A stretch of 64,000 nt of DNA from Pseudovirgaria hyperparasitica. Its lineage: Eukaryota > Ascomycota > Dothideomycetes > Acrospermales > Acrospermaceae. Each line of letters begins with the position of its first letter. Positions within the stretch are counted from its first letter, which is position 1. The stretch spans positions 1,416,779 to 1,480,778 of the forward strand of contig NW_022985557.1 in assembly GCF_010093815.1 (NCBI RefSeq), given 5' to 3'. Under the pieces are notes generated by a model. That model was not told where the DNA came from, did no database searches, and saw nothing but the letters and a program-made list of their open reading frames with translations. A program made the position numbers and the translations under genes. Positions 22,307-33,330 of this stretch are shown here, in pieces.

Positions 22307-23720
22307 ATGGGTACGAGAGCCTCAACCGATCGAAGCGTCAGCTTTGATGCAGACGTCACCAAAGCAGCTCCCGTACATAAGATACTCGGCGTTCGATTGC
22401 CTCAACGGTCCGTATCCAGATTTTGGGATATAACAATCTCTAATGGCCTAATATATTCGATTGAACCTCATACGGCGGAATCCCTGGCCACTCGAGACTG
22501 TCCTGGTGTCCTAGACGCGTCTGGGCGACTACTGGCTCCCTCTTTGTGCCATGCTCACATTCATTTAGACAAATGCTTTCTCCTGCAAGATTCAAAGTAT
22601 GCGGATCTTGAAATCATCTCGGGTGATTTCAGCGAAGCAATGAGATTAACAGGCCAGGCCAAAGCTAGGTTTAGAGAAGACGATCTATTGCGAAGAGGGA
22701 GACAGCTCATCGAGGAGAGCATATCGTTTGGTGTAACGTCGATGCGCGCTTTTGTCGAGGTCGATGGCCAGGTCAACTTCAGATGTCTGCATGCTGGACT
22801 TCAACTCAAGAGCGAGTTTGTTGAGCGGTGCAGCATCCAGATCTGTGCCTTTGCACAGTTACCCCTATTTTCCGGCGAAGATGGAGGGGAGGAGATCAGG
22901 GTGCTGATGATAGAAGCAGCACAAACAGAGGGTGTGGACGTAGTTGGAAGCACTCCCTACGTCGAAACTGAAGTCAGCAAGTGTAAGCAGAACATGCGCT
23001 GGATCAGTAGCCTGGCCATTGCCAATGACAAGATGCTCGATCTGCATATGGACTACCACTTGGACGACCAGAAAGAACCTATGATTTGGTCAGCGTTGCA
23101 AACCATAAAAGAACGTGGTTGGAACGAGCGCGGTGGAAAAGGCATTTGCATGGGCCATTGCACTCGTTTCACACTGTTCGAGAGTGATGAATGGGAAAGA
23201 CTAAGAGACGAATGCCGCAGTCTACCTGTTTCATTCGTGGGCCTCCCTACATCAGATCTGTTCATAATAAGACCTGCGCCGGGAGCAAGAGGAACGCTGC
23301 CTATTACAGCGCTGATTCGAGATTTTGATTTGAACGCTGCCATTGCAGTCAATAATGTTGGGAATGCGTTCACTCCTCATGGATCTTGTGACCCCCTAGC
23401 CGTTGCATGTCTTGGTGTTGGTGTTTATCATGCCGTTACGAAAGCCGACGCAGAACTATTATATGTAAGTACGACTCTAGCGCACGATGGTTATGGCTAA
23501 TCAAACATAGGAATGTGTATCGATTCGAGCGAAAACGCTGATCGGCGAGGAACAAACTGCTAGTGGTTCTCTCGAGCTTAGCGTCGGTGATCCAGCAGAC
23601 TTTGTGATATTTGATCGGGATGATCACGGCTGGCGAAACAGGAAAAGCATTGCAGAGGCTGTCTACGACGCCGGAAATAGCAGGCAGACTATTAGGAGAG
23701 GAAAAATAACAAACCCGTGA
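22307..23720 (+). CDS. Amidohydrolase, cytosine deaminase-like
   Basis: Metal-dependent hydrolase of 455 residues, probably cytosolic, acting on a cyclic amide or aminated heterocycle. Two exons, 22307-23464 and 23511-23720; the 46-bp intron (GTAAGT...CATAG) joins DAELLY to ECVSIRAKTLIG. Metal ligands are visible: HAHIHLDK at 82-89, the HMDYH pair at 247 and 251, GHCTRF with His 284, and NAFTPHGSCDPLAV with Asp 362. This order matches the cytosine deaminase/isoxanthopterin deaminase branch of the superfamily. The C-terminal half-barrel cap (VGDPADFVIFD) is typical. The substrate cannot be assigned. ATAATGG is a good start context and the upstream bases lack coding character. Confidence 0.87.
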
Positions 23721-24624
23721 TGCGCACGCCACGTGTGTCACGAGAGGTCACTCGCTACGCATATCTGCCTTCGCCACCATGTTCAAAATCATCTAGTTAG
23801 GTAAAATTCGAAATAGTTGCGTTATAAATGATGATTAGTAAGAACCTGTAAGACCTGTACGATAATCTATACCTTTATAGAGACTTCACTCCAGACTCTG
23901 AGTACTGTAGTAAAGTCGTGACCTCTTTCAATATATTATATCTTTGAGAGTCTAGCAAATCTATAGACATGGTACGTATTCTAACATACAGCAAATTATA
24001 CTCCTAATACATGGGATGGTAAATAATACTTTACAGAGAAACTTCGGAATACTGTACTAGCTGACCTCATATATAGCGCTCTACCAAACGAGTTACTTCA
24101 TTTCATAGAAGATTAGGTACACATAGTCCGTGTATACTACCATAATGAGATATGACTGGTATAGATAGAGTTATAGTACTTGTGGTAATTCTACTATACT
24201 TTGTCGAGGGACTATTCTCATGATAGCACCATGCATGTAATCAATTTATCAAGGCAGCGGTCGGTCCGGCCTCTCCACCTTTGTCGGGAAAGCTGTGGCC
24301 AACACGCCCTATCCAGTTGGGCACAAGGTAAGCCTTCGGCCTGTTTAGGTCTTTTATGTGGTTCTCGCCAACAAGGGCTTTGGTGGTATCTTGTGTGCCA
24401 ATATCTGATCGAAAACCATGTTTGGAGACTCGACTTATACAAGGTAATATGATCTCTTCACGGAAGATCATCAATAAGTAATGAAGGGTATGGGGCTACT
24501 GAAACCCTGCAATATGTATGATCTGGTCCAGCTCACTAGGAACTAGCCCATACGATCACATGATGCATTCTGAAGAGGAAGTCGTACCACTCAGCAGCGA
24601 TCCATTGTAGGTGTCTGTAGGTGC
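23721..24624. other. Gene-poor interval
   Basis: About 900 bases. The part at 23850-24200 is AT-rich. Around 24240-24470 both strands have short open frames with more balanced composition, which may be a gene or transposon remnant, but no family is recognised. Confidence 0.45.
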
Positions 24625-25141
24625 TTAGTGGTAGCCGTAAATGCTCGCCGGGGGTTGTGGTGCCACCGGTGGTGCTCGGGGGTGTCCCGTTACAACATAC
24701 GACTGTTCACCAGGCGCCCTGGGAACGCGTGCATGAGGTGACATAATATTCAATTCCCTTCTGTGTTTCTTCTTACGCTGCGGTGGACTGCCAAAGTCGG
24801 GTGCTCCGAAAGGCGGTGGCTCCATAGACCCAAGGGGGTGATTAGGTAGTCTCAGTTCAACAAGGCTGAAAAAGTAGTCAAGTACCTGTCCATCGTTAAT
24901 ATGATATGCCCAACTAGCCGTTTTAACCTTCGTCGTGTACCTCTGGATATCGCTGGATCGATGCTCTCCAGTCGGCATCGATACCTCGTTTGAGCTCGGC
25001 GTGAGCTTCACGGATCTGATGTTGTAGTTGTTGGACTGCGACTGGATGGAGAGGTGGGTTACCCGAGTATTGCATGTATATGCTATAGTATGGCAGAGAT
25101 GAGAGATATGTGGTATGTGCTGTATTTCGGACTTTTGTCAT
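24625..25141 (-). CDS. Small hypothetical protein
   Basis: Not recognised. Two overlapping open frames are best joined by a 55-bp intron (GTACAC...GGACAG) at 24886-24940, giving 25141-24941 and 24885-24625 and a protein of 153 residues. The N-terminal half (HPVAVQQLQHQIREAHAELK) looks helical and runs into SIQRYPE|VLDYFFSLVELRLP. The C-terminal half is Pro-rich and basic (PPQRKKKHRREL, possible nuclear signal) and ends ASIYGYH. No signal peptide or membrane segment is seen. The intron's branch site is weak, so the join is tentative. Confidence 0.5.
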
Positions 25142-26364
25142 TTGTTGATGTCTGATAAGAACAGCCTCTCGTGCGTGATCAATAACCCAACTTCTTGGAC
25201 TTGTGTCAGCTAATCTCTTTTATATGAAGTATAGGAAGCCCAGCTTGTTTACCGTATCTCCGCCAAGCGAGGATCCAAAGCTCGCCTCTGTGCTTGTTCG
25301 ACTGCAATCTTCAATCTATCTGCTTCACATGGACATTCGGGGGTGCCCGGTGCATTGCAAATGGCACAATTTGGCGTTTCCATGCTATGCTAAGCTATGA
25401 TGCCGACTGTATCAGAGACAAGGCACTGGTTCAGGGATAACGGAAGAGGACAAGAGATGATCCCTCTTTCTCATGAAAGTAAAGTAGCCCAAAGCAGCAT
25501 CACGAGACTGGAGGCTGAGAGGCGGGGGGCTGAGAGGTGGAAGTGATGAGTGAGAAGGAGGATGAAAAGACGATCATGGGCTATAGCGCGGCACTAGAGC
25601 GATATTTGCAGCTTGCAGGGCAATGACGCGGGCAGAGAGCCTGGAGAGAGAGGTCCACCTTATAATTCGTCTCAGAGTGAAGCGGGATCTTATGCGTGAG
25701 TGAGTTGGCAGACCATATCGCCGCATCAAACCCCGACTACCTAGCCCATATAGCCGAGCTAACGGTCCGTAGGTGCTAGCAGAGGGGACACTATTGCTGG
25801 AGACAACTCAACATCCATATATCATGGACGAATCGCCATCCTCAACGCTATGGAAATGGTTACTGAAACACGCAGTTATTTTCGCTTATGCATGCGGCTC
25901 AATGTCGATCGTACGCCTTACTATTTTAACTTACATCACGTAAAGTAGGGCCGTATGTTTCTATGGACGAGATCTTGCTACGTGTCTCAGTGCCCCACTC
26001 TAGGGATGCTGTCTCTGTCCATAAGCCTCGTCTCTAGGTCAATATATCACTTGTCACGAAACGCACTGAAATTTGAAACACGTGAAATACCAGGTTAAGC
26101 GTCATGCCACCACGTCATTATAAGTTTAAGTTCTGGCTCCAGTCAGGAGAGGTGAGGAATGAGAGTTAGACACAGCGGACTAGATAAGTCGTTCGCTCGG
26201 ATCGGGAGTACATGTTGAACCAAATAATGCTTACGTGCAGTTACTGTAGCGCATTAGATGTTTTTCTTCCAGATAAATAGCGCTGATAGAGAAAGTGCCG
26301 TCGTTGATTCCTAGCTGTGAGCTTGGCTTGTGGACCCAGTCTTATGCAATGTGAGTTGCTGGTA
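25142..26364. other. Intergenic region downstream of KTI12
   Basis: About 1.2 kb with normal base composition and no convincing gene. A short G-rich near-repeat (GAGGCTGAGAGGCGGGGGGC, then CTGAGAGGTGGAAG) lies near 25511-25544. It should hold the promoter of the small hypothetical gene and the KTI12 terminator. Confidence 0.5.
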
Positions 26365-27363
26365 TCATGATCTTCCGAACTGATCATTGAGATATTCGAC
26401 AAAGATAGCCTTGATACGTGCCTTGTCCAGACTATGTTGCCTATTAAGCTGTATGAATTGTCTCCGTAGCCTTTGTAATTGTGGTAGCGAGAGTGGCGAA
26501 GCAGGTAGCCCGATCTGCAGTTGCGCATCGGGTAGACTTACGGAGCCGCCAATCTCTCCTGGATGGTCCGATTGATACGCCTGGATACGAGTCAATATTC
26601 CAGAGGTAATGTGATCCATTTCGTAGAGGTAGTTCTCCGGAGCGGCAGGTTTCAACACAGTGGCGGGATTTTGGCGAATCACTTTTGTTTTACCATCGCT
26701 ACCGATTATAGCCTCCCATATAGACTCCAGGGGAGGGCTATCGTCCTCGAAAGGGACAATGAAGCAAGGCGAATCCCATCGAGTCATACCGTTTGGCTCT
26801 TCGTAGCGAAAGAGAAGGTTTTCAAAATCTTCATCACTATAACGTAGCTCTGGGGGTCGCCTGGCGTGTAGGTCGCGACACTTGTCTATACTGATACCAA
26901 TATGAACCTCTGGGATTGTCAGTCGAAGTGTAACGAGTAGTGGAGAAGAAACGCACCACGCAGCTCGGTGTCTGCAGAGCTTTGGCCTCGCAATAGAGCT
27001 GGTATCGAAAACCCTTGATGTAGTTCATGCTGTCTGCGATAACGATAACGTCTCTTCCAAGCACTCTCTTGACGGCAGAATATTCTGCGGCTCTTGCATC
27101 TTTCTCGGTCCGTGCAGTATGGTAAACATGGCGCGATAGGCCTAACGATTCGTCGTTGATGTGGTGAACCGTAAGACGAGATACTCTGGGATCATTTGAG
27201 GTCAAGATCTTATCTTGGAAGAAGTTACGCAGCTGAAGCGAGCGGTAAGTTTTTCCAGAGGATGGATAACCGGATAATAAGATGAGCTAAGATGGTATAA
27301 ATGAATATTAGGCGGCCGATTTAGTAGAGATAGAATTTAGAGAAATATTAAACTTACCGGCAT
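26365..27363 (-). CDS. KTI12: KTI12, Elongator-associated P-loop protein
   Basis: Regulator of the Elongator complex, which makes wobble-uridine modifications in tRNA; yeast KTI12 loss gives zymocin resistance. 292 residues from three exons: 27363-27358, 27286-26957 and 26907-26365. The first coding exon is only ATGCCG; splicing (GTAAGT...CTTAG, 71 bp) gives MPLILLSGYPSSGKT, with the P-loop at residues 8-15. The second intron (49 bp, GTGCGT...CAGAG) joins TPSCV to VHIGISIDKC. Other family motifs are DSMNYIKGFRYQLYCEAK, RYEEPNGMTRWDSPCF, LRRQFIQLNRQ and the C-terminal FVEYLNDQF. The start lies at the edge of a RIP-mutated AT-rich block, so the promoter has been displaced or replaced by repeat sequence. 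Confidence 0.93.
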
Positions 27364-28482
27364 TACTATAGCAAGGCCGAAGTAAATCTACTATTTAGAT
27401 TCTATAAACGCGAAGACACGTAGTTAATTAGATATAATAATCTTGTTTAGCTATATACTACTCTAATACTAATATTATTTTATAGAAGGGATATAGTATT
27501 AGAAAGACTCTATATAGCTATATTATATAACTTTATACTACTATCTAGTAGAATAAGTAATTATATATTATCTTAATTATTATTAGAGATTTTATTATTA
27601 TAAGTCTTTCTATATTATATTATTATCTATCTATATAATTAGAATTCTTTTTCTAAGCTTAGTAATATTCTTCTTAGTTTTTACTAATAGCTTCTTATAT
27701 CTTTTAAGAACTTTAGTATTTATATACTATATATAATAGAAGAGATATAATAAAATACTATTTTATTTTCTATCTAGATCTCTTTCTCTAATACTAGAAA
27801 CTAATATATATTATAGAAATATTAAATATTATATAATAGCTCTATAAATACTTTATAAGTATAATATAGTTAATATTTAAGAATTCTCTACTATTCTAAT
27901 ATAGATAGATCTAGATATATATACTAGAAATACTTTAGAATAATCTATAGAATTAGTTAAGAGATTTAATATCTATATCTAGATCTCTACTTTTAAAAAC
28001 TACTATATTTATTTAGATATATCTAAGATACTATAGTAGTAATAGTCTAGCTTTTTAAAGAGTCTATATAATATTTTATTCTATTTTCTTATAGTAACTA
28101 TAATACTATAAGAGAGCTATATAATATAATAGATTAGACTTATATTATATATAAATAGATATATTAGTTAGAATAAGAATTATAATAATTAAGCTTTAAT
28201 TACTTAAATTTTAAGTTTAAGTTTAAGTATACTAGTAATTTTAAATTTAAATTTAATTTTAACTTTAAGTTTAGATTAAGTAATCTCTTATACTATTAGA
28301 TTAATATTTCTATAGATTATATCTAATAAAAAATTTAATAAAATAGAATAATTAAATTAATCTTTAATACTAAGTAGCTTTTAGATAGAAATACTAGAGA
28401 GATATATACTTCCTTTATCTTACTTATATACTTTATTATTATAGAATTTATTACTATATCAGCTAATCTAACCTACGCGTGT
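27364..28482. mobile_element. AT-rich RIP-mutated block, probable DNA-element relic
   Basis: About 1.1 kb with hardly any CpA or TpG between about 27430 and 28475, in contrast to both flanking genes. The edges carry related sequence in opposite orientation: ACGCGAAGACACGTAG from 27408, and near 28460-28494 a sequence whose reverse complement begins ACGCGAAGATTCACACGCGT. This suggests decayed terminal inverted repeats with small gaps. An AT-only inverted repeat also lies at 28197-28292. No coding remnant is recognised. The block sits between the divergent starts of KTI12 and the DUF3431 gene. Confidence 0.5.
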
Positions 28483-28682
28483 GAATCTTCGCGTAGCTGC
28501 TCTATTACGGAAAATACTCAAAACTTATCGAATTTCAATGATAACGACTTCTTTTAGGACTCAATGAACCCTACACCGGACTCGTACATGTGCTGTTTAT
28601 GCTATGTGGTATAGCCAAAACTGCACAGATAGTCCTCGAACGGCCCAGCAGATTCGCTGTCGGGACGCATCTTAGAGACACG

Positions 28683-29884
28683 ATGCTAAAACCACTACCT
28701 CCACCAGCTCCTTTCAGACCTATACGACGTCGCCGTCATGGAATTCTCAGATCGAGGAATGTTGTTTTGACTCTCTTGATAGTCCTAGTGCTAGCTACCT
28801 ACCTCAAATTTCGTTCAGGTCCGACGGATCCTCTACACGATGACTTCAGCGATCTGATTGCCCAAGAGAAAGAGCCAGGAGCTGTTTTCAAAGACCTAGC
28901 TGTGGATCTCGACACCGGAGTCAGAGGATCCCAACGAATTACATCGAGCGAGCCAGGGCTAATCGTTAGGAGAAGTGCATTTGTAGTTGCCAGCCGCAAA
29001 ACGGAGGACACTGCCTGGCTCAAGAGATTTTTTCCACAATGGGAGAGGTGGATATATTATGTTGATGAGCCGACAGCTGAGCTTTCTATACCCAAGAACA
29101 AAGGCAGAGAGAGCATGGTGTATCTCACGTAAGTACATGGTGCCACATGCAATGCAACTGTTTATCAAGATTGTAACCTGCATAGATTTATCATTGACAA
29201 CTACGATAACCTTCCAGATGACGTTGTTTTCATACATCCAACGAGATTTCAATGGCATAACGACGACCCCGACTATGACGGGCTACGGATGCTAAGACTG
29301 TTCCGACTATCATATTTGCGAAAGGAAGGATACGTGAACATGCGATGCGTCTGGGTACTGGGTTGCCCTAACGAAATAAAGCCCCTTCAACAAGAAGGCC
29401 ATCATCGCGACGCAGTCCATGCAGGAGAAGTATATAAGAAAGCATTCGAAGATCTATTTCCTCAGAAGCCAGTCCCGGCGGCAATCGGGGTTTCGTGCTG
29501 TGCTCAGTTCGCTGCTACTAAAGAAAAGATTTTGGAAAATCCGAAGAGAGAGTACCAGCGATACAGGCAATGGATTCTTGATACTGACCACGCCGATGAT
29601 ATTTCTGGCCGAATTTTTGAGTATTCGTGGCATAGTAAGTCAATAATCAGATCGAGTCTACGTCAGACTAATGGTATATAGTCATTTTTGGGAAGGATCC
29701 GGTACATTGCCCGAAGGCATCAGAGTGCTATTGTAACGTGTTTGGCCTCTGTGATCTTGAGTGCTATAAAGACGACTCCTGTGAAGGCCGCTATGCACTC
29801 CCGCCATATTCAACATTACCGAAGGGATGGCCCCGGCTCGACTGGAATGGTAAACCGCGAGAAGTATCTACGAACGATTATTAA
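28683..29884 (+). CDS. DUF3431 family type II membrane protein
   Basis: Function unknown. Three exons, 28683-29128, 29186-29634 and 29682-29884, give 365 residues. Intron 1 (57 bp) joins MVYLT to FIIDNYDNLPDD; intron 2 (47 bp) joins FEYSWH to IIFGKDPVHCP. A basic N-terminus (PIRRRRHGILRSR) precedes one transmembrane segment at about 27-42, giving a likely Golgi/ER type II topology. The lumenal domain has DNYDNLPDDVVFIHP, GVSCCAQFAATKEKIL and a cysteine-rich end (CPKASECYCNVFGLCDLECY), all features of DUF3431. That family resembles glycosyltransferases in layout, which is inference. An in-frame ATG at 28599 is also possible; 28683 was chosen because it begins the proline-rich cytosolic tail. 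Confidence 0.87.
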
Positions 29885-30076
29885 TATTACATTAATCTAG
29901 TCTTTAGATCTAACACTTCTATTCTAAGTAGAGTATCAATAGAGTCAATACTAGTAGTTTTGAACCCCTATCACTAGACTAGATAGAACTGTTAATTGAA
30001 TTTATTACGTCTAATCCTATGGAGATTCCTATATAAACTCGATTTGCTGGACTCTGGCCCTAGGCACTATTATATA

Positions 30077-31633
30077 CTATGCTTGGCGTAGTAGAGCTTC
30101 GAAGCCTCTTCGAAGGAGGTCAATAGACCTCTCCTCAAGGGTGCCATCTACAAGGCTAGACGATATATCAAACACGTTGAAGTTTTCCGCGAGCTTCTCC
30201 CTTTCCTCGACCTTAGCTAGACTAAGTGATAATGGTAAGATTTCTTCCATAAACTTATTAACAATTTCATATCGACAGATAATGTCTTCAGCAGCAATAA
30301 CCAAGTTCTGCACATATAGCGAGAGCTTTGTCATGGAGGGGTCAGTGTCTAATGTAGAAGAAGATTGAGCTTTGAATAGCTCTTGATAAGTCCGACGATA
30401 CCGTTGCAAGGTGTCTGGTGAATCTTCCCACAGTCCAGTGGGCTCGATACCGCGCTCCATGTCTTCGTTCCATGCGTACATGGCCGGATCCCAATCCCGA
30501 GTAAGGAATGAAGGTAGTGTTTCATTTCCAATGCTGCGAGGCACAACTGTAACACCATCCCAGTCAATTAGGCTTTGCAGTCGGCCTTGTGGGGAAACAA
30601 GGATATTTTGAAAGTTAAAGTCCGGATGCGTAAGGACGAATGGTGTCTCGGCTTGGAGATCAGGAATCCAGTCGATAAATAGCTCAAGTAGCTTCCGGAT
30701 ACCTTGGTGCACAGGACTGGAGGGTGGCTCTTCCCTGTCAATAGCATGCCGGTAGAATGCACGGGGGGAGATAAAGGGGCCAGCAGTGTAGTACAATGGC
30801 GTTTCATCGTCGTCATTTGTATCCAATCGTTCGAGCATGCGCTGATGGTCAGTACATCTCATAGGACCAATTTCTGTGATGTCGCCATCTTCACCAAAAA
30901 CTGGTGCACCTCCAGTTTTGAAAGCAAACCGATCTAGCTGGATCATGGCTGCTGCCAGATCTTCCAAAAGCTGCGTTCTACGAGCCTGTAGCTCATTCGT
31001 GGCGATGGACTTGTCAAACCAGACCTCATACGCTGAAGCCCCGTCTGCGAAACTCATAAGGATAAAGGGAACTCCTAGATCATTATCGAGGGAGGAGTTG
31101 AAAGAAAAGATTTCTGGGACGGGTATTGACGTGCTTCTTCGAATAAGACGCATGGTCAAGGCCTCCGATCTGAGGGCAGCGGCGGATGTAGAATTGAAAT
31201 GTTCTTTTGTTCCAACGGCAGGAACCTTAAGAATCCAGCGAACATTGTCTTGAAATTTGATTAGAAAAAGAGTATGATAAGATCCAAAAAGGTTTGGCTC
31301 GAGAGTAACGTTTAGCCTCTGAGATGGAATGAATTGTTTGCCGAATGACGGCTCGATGCGCTCACGAATTTTTATACAAAAAGGGACAATATTCTCTTGC
31401 CGTATCGAAGCCAGAACTTCGGAGAATGACTGCCTATCTTCTTCACCGCTGTCTTCTGCATTGCTGTCTTCTGCATTGCTGTCTTCTGCATTGCTGTCTT
31501 CTGCATTGCTGTCTTCTGCATTGCTGTCTTCTGCATTGCTGTCTTCTGCATTGCTGGCGGCTTCATTACTGGCGGCTTCATTGCTTAAAAGTTCAGATGG
31601 CTTGATTGTCTCGAGAGGCGAATTTGTCTGCAT
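30077..31633 (-). CDS. APH-fold phosphotransferase-like protein with NAEDS repeats
   Basis: Kinase-fold protein of 518 residues in the aminoglycoside/choline phosphotransferase superfamily, which is expanded in filamentous fungi with mostly unknown substrates. The nucleotide-binding lobe has WILKVPAVG. The catalytic loop HPDFNFQN has His 336, Asp 338 and Asn 343, and LIDWDG is the metal-binding motif. Before the domain lies an acidic stretch of seven perfect NAEDS pentapeptides preceded by NEAAS units. The ATG at 31633 (MQTNSPLETI) is the first ATG of the open frame; the frame stays open to about 31711 with no ATG. The gene is a single exon and converges with the DUF3431 gene. Next to a large transposon block, it may be strain-variable; that is inference. 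Confidence 0.85.
   Translation of the reverse strand: MQTNSPLETIKPSELLSNEAASNEAASNAEDSNAEDSNAEDSNAEDSNAEDSNAEDSNAEDSGEEDRQSFSEVLASIRQENIVPFCIKIRERIEPSFGKQFIPSQRLNVTLEPNLFGSYHTLFLIKFQDNVRWILKVPAVGTKEHFNSTSAAALRSEALTMRLIRRSTSIPVPEIFSFNSSLDNDLGVPFILMSFADGASAYEVWFDKSIATNELQARRTQLLEDLAAAMIQLDRFAFKTGGAPVFGEDGDITEIGPMRCTDHQRMLERLDTNDDDETPLYYTAGPFISPRAFYRHAIDREEPPSSPVHQGIRKLLELFIDWIPDLQAETPFVLTHPDFNFQNILVSPQGRLQSLIDWDGVTVVPRSIGNETLPSFLTRDWDPAMYAWNEDMERGIEPTGLWEDSPDTLQRYRRTYQELFKAQSSSTLDTDPSMTKLSLYVQNLVIAAEDIICRYEIVNKFMEEILPLSLSLAKVEEREKLAENFNVFDISSSLVDGTLEERSIDLLRRGFEALLRQA
31448..31582 (-). repeat. 15-bp coding minisatellite (NAEDS units)
   Basis: Seven identical copies of GCTGTCTTCTGCATT at 31448-31552, followed by two diverged 15-mers (GCTGGCGGCTTCATT and ACTGGCGGCTTCATT). 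The unit is a multiple of three, so length change keeps the frame. Confidence 0.97.
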
Positions 31634-32275
31634 TGCGATGGGCTGCCTTTTACAGAAATACGAACCAAGCGGAAGATTTGTATCTCTATGTGGTTCGTAA
31701 CAACTTCTCAAGGCTGGCCGTAAGTATCTGGATGATAAATACTCCGTGGTTGTCCGAGAATCCCGCCGGCAACAGATTGTGAACCTTTCTCGCCATTCGA
31801 ACAGACTGACGCATAGAAATGCAAGTTATTAATAGAGTCACTTATTTGAACTGTCATTATCAGCTGTACCATAGATGATCGTACTTCTAGCACCCCAAGA
31901 CGGTCCATTTCTGTTCCTTTACCGCCCGGCTAGATCTGTTACCAATCGCATTGAACCGCCGACAGGTAAGCGCTGAGAGCTTTACAACGAGCCCAAGCGT
32001 TACGATTTGGAAGAGCATTTACCAATAAAAGCAGTACGAACGTTTCTATGGGAAAATGCACATCTCGGCACGGCGAAATCGATAGGTTGTGATGTCGTCT
32101 AGGCGAAACATAACAGCCACGATGCGCCGGGTAGCCTTGTGCCTCCCGAAGTCGACTGCAGAAAGATAGAAAGTTACAGGGCCATTACTCTGGTAGTGAC
32201 GTGTATAAAGTATCGAGTTAATGCTACTAATCTACATATTCATATATCAGACATATTCAAAGGATCGATCTAGCA
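31634..32275. other. Transition between gene region and transposon block
   Basis: About 640 bases of ordinary composition upstream of the APH-fold gene. No gene is supported. CpA and TpG stay common until roughly 32275 and then almost disappear. Confidence 0.6.
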
Positions 32276-33330
32276 TTACTCTAAGTCTCTTAGCTAGGCT
32301 CTATTATAGATCTAACGGAGCCGAGAAAGAACGTTAGGTACTATATACTCTTTACCTAGTCTATATTTAAGCTCTAGGTTAAACTATAATAGATACTATA
32401 AGACCTATACTAGTTAGAAATTTAGCTTATTAACTAATAAGCTTATAAGTACTATCTACTAAATAATATTTAGTATAGCTATATAGTTAGTAATAATAAT
32501 TATTAGTTAGTCTAAACTATTAACTATATAGTATATTTAATATATAGTCTATATAACTACTACTACTTCTAGCTCTATTAGCTAGTAATATAACTTAGCT
32601 AAAGAGAGTTCTTTACTAAGGTATAGAATAGACTTAATATCTAATTATCTAATCTTTATAATATAATCTACTTCTTCTTTAATATAATAAGTAAAGACTC
32701 TAAAGCTATACTTTAATATATTAATATCTATATAAAGCTATTATTTTAGATTATAATAGATAAGCTTAGTTTTATCTATAAAGATAGTCTAAATACCCTT
32801 CTATAATACTAGTAGCTAGTCTATTTAAGTAATCTTTATTTATTTATAGTATACTATATATATATAGTCTACTAAAGGTACTTTCTTAAGAAGATATATT
32901 TTCTCTATCTATAGATTCTAGATAAGTTAAATATAATATAGTATATATTACTATAACTAACTAGTTAGTCTAAGGTAGTACTTAAGCTTATTAAGTATAT
33001 TAGAATACTAGAGATTATATATAGCTACTAATTTCTTAGCTATAGTAGAGAGTCTATAAGTATTAACCTTTTAGCTAAGAAGAATAATAGATAGATATTC
33101 TAAGTAATACTTTTTATCTTTAAGTATTAGGTTTCTTATCTATAGAGTAGAGAATATCTACTAAAGATAGTTAAGATACTTATTAAGTTTCTTACTAAAT
33201 ATAGAAATATTATTAATATATACTATAGTAAACGCCTTATATCTAGCTTTATATAAGATCTTATTAATCTATCTCTATATATATAATAGAGAGTTATAGA
33301 AATCTATTAGAATAATATTTAACTACTTCT
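32276..33330 (-). mobile_element. Gypsy retroelement relic, 3' part (minus strand)
   Basis: Read on the minus strand, this gives degenerate Ty3/gypsy reverse transcriptase followed by RNase H-like sequence. INKILYKARYKAF is followed by IVYINNISIFSK at 33191-33226, the YIDDI catalytic motif with both Asp turned to Asn. Many stops interrupt the frame. No LTR is seen at the 32276 end, so the element is truncated there. The missing upstream part lies at 40771-41865, across the inserted element. Confidence 0.75.
33326..33330. repeat. Target site duplication CTTCT (left)
   Basis: Five bases directly before the left LTR, repeated at 40771-40775 directly after the right LTR. Five bases is the size expected for gypsy integration. 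Confidence 0.8.

Noticed and set aside
24201-24474. Small gene or tRNA-like segment
   Set aside because: Frames on both strands are short and no cloverleaf with box A/B could be supported; left as a possible remnant.
31448-31552. CRISPR-like array
   Set aside because: Units are head-to-tail with no spacers and are translated as a pentapeptide; the genome is eukaryotic.
31329-31700. Plus-strand frames across the 15-bp repeat
   Set aside because: A 15-bp repeat without stops opens several frames; only the minus strand continues into an APH-fold domain.
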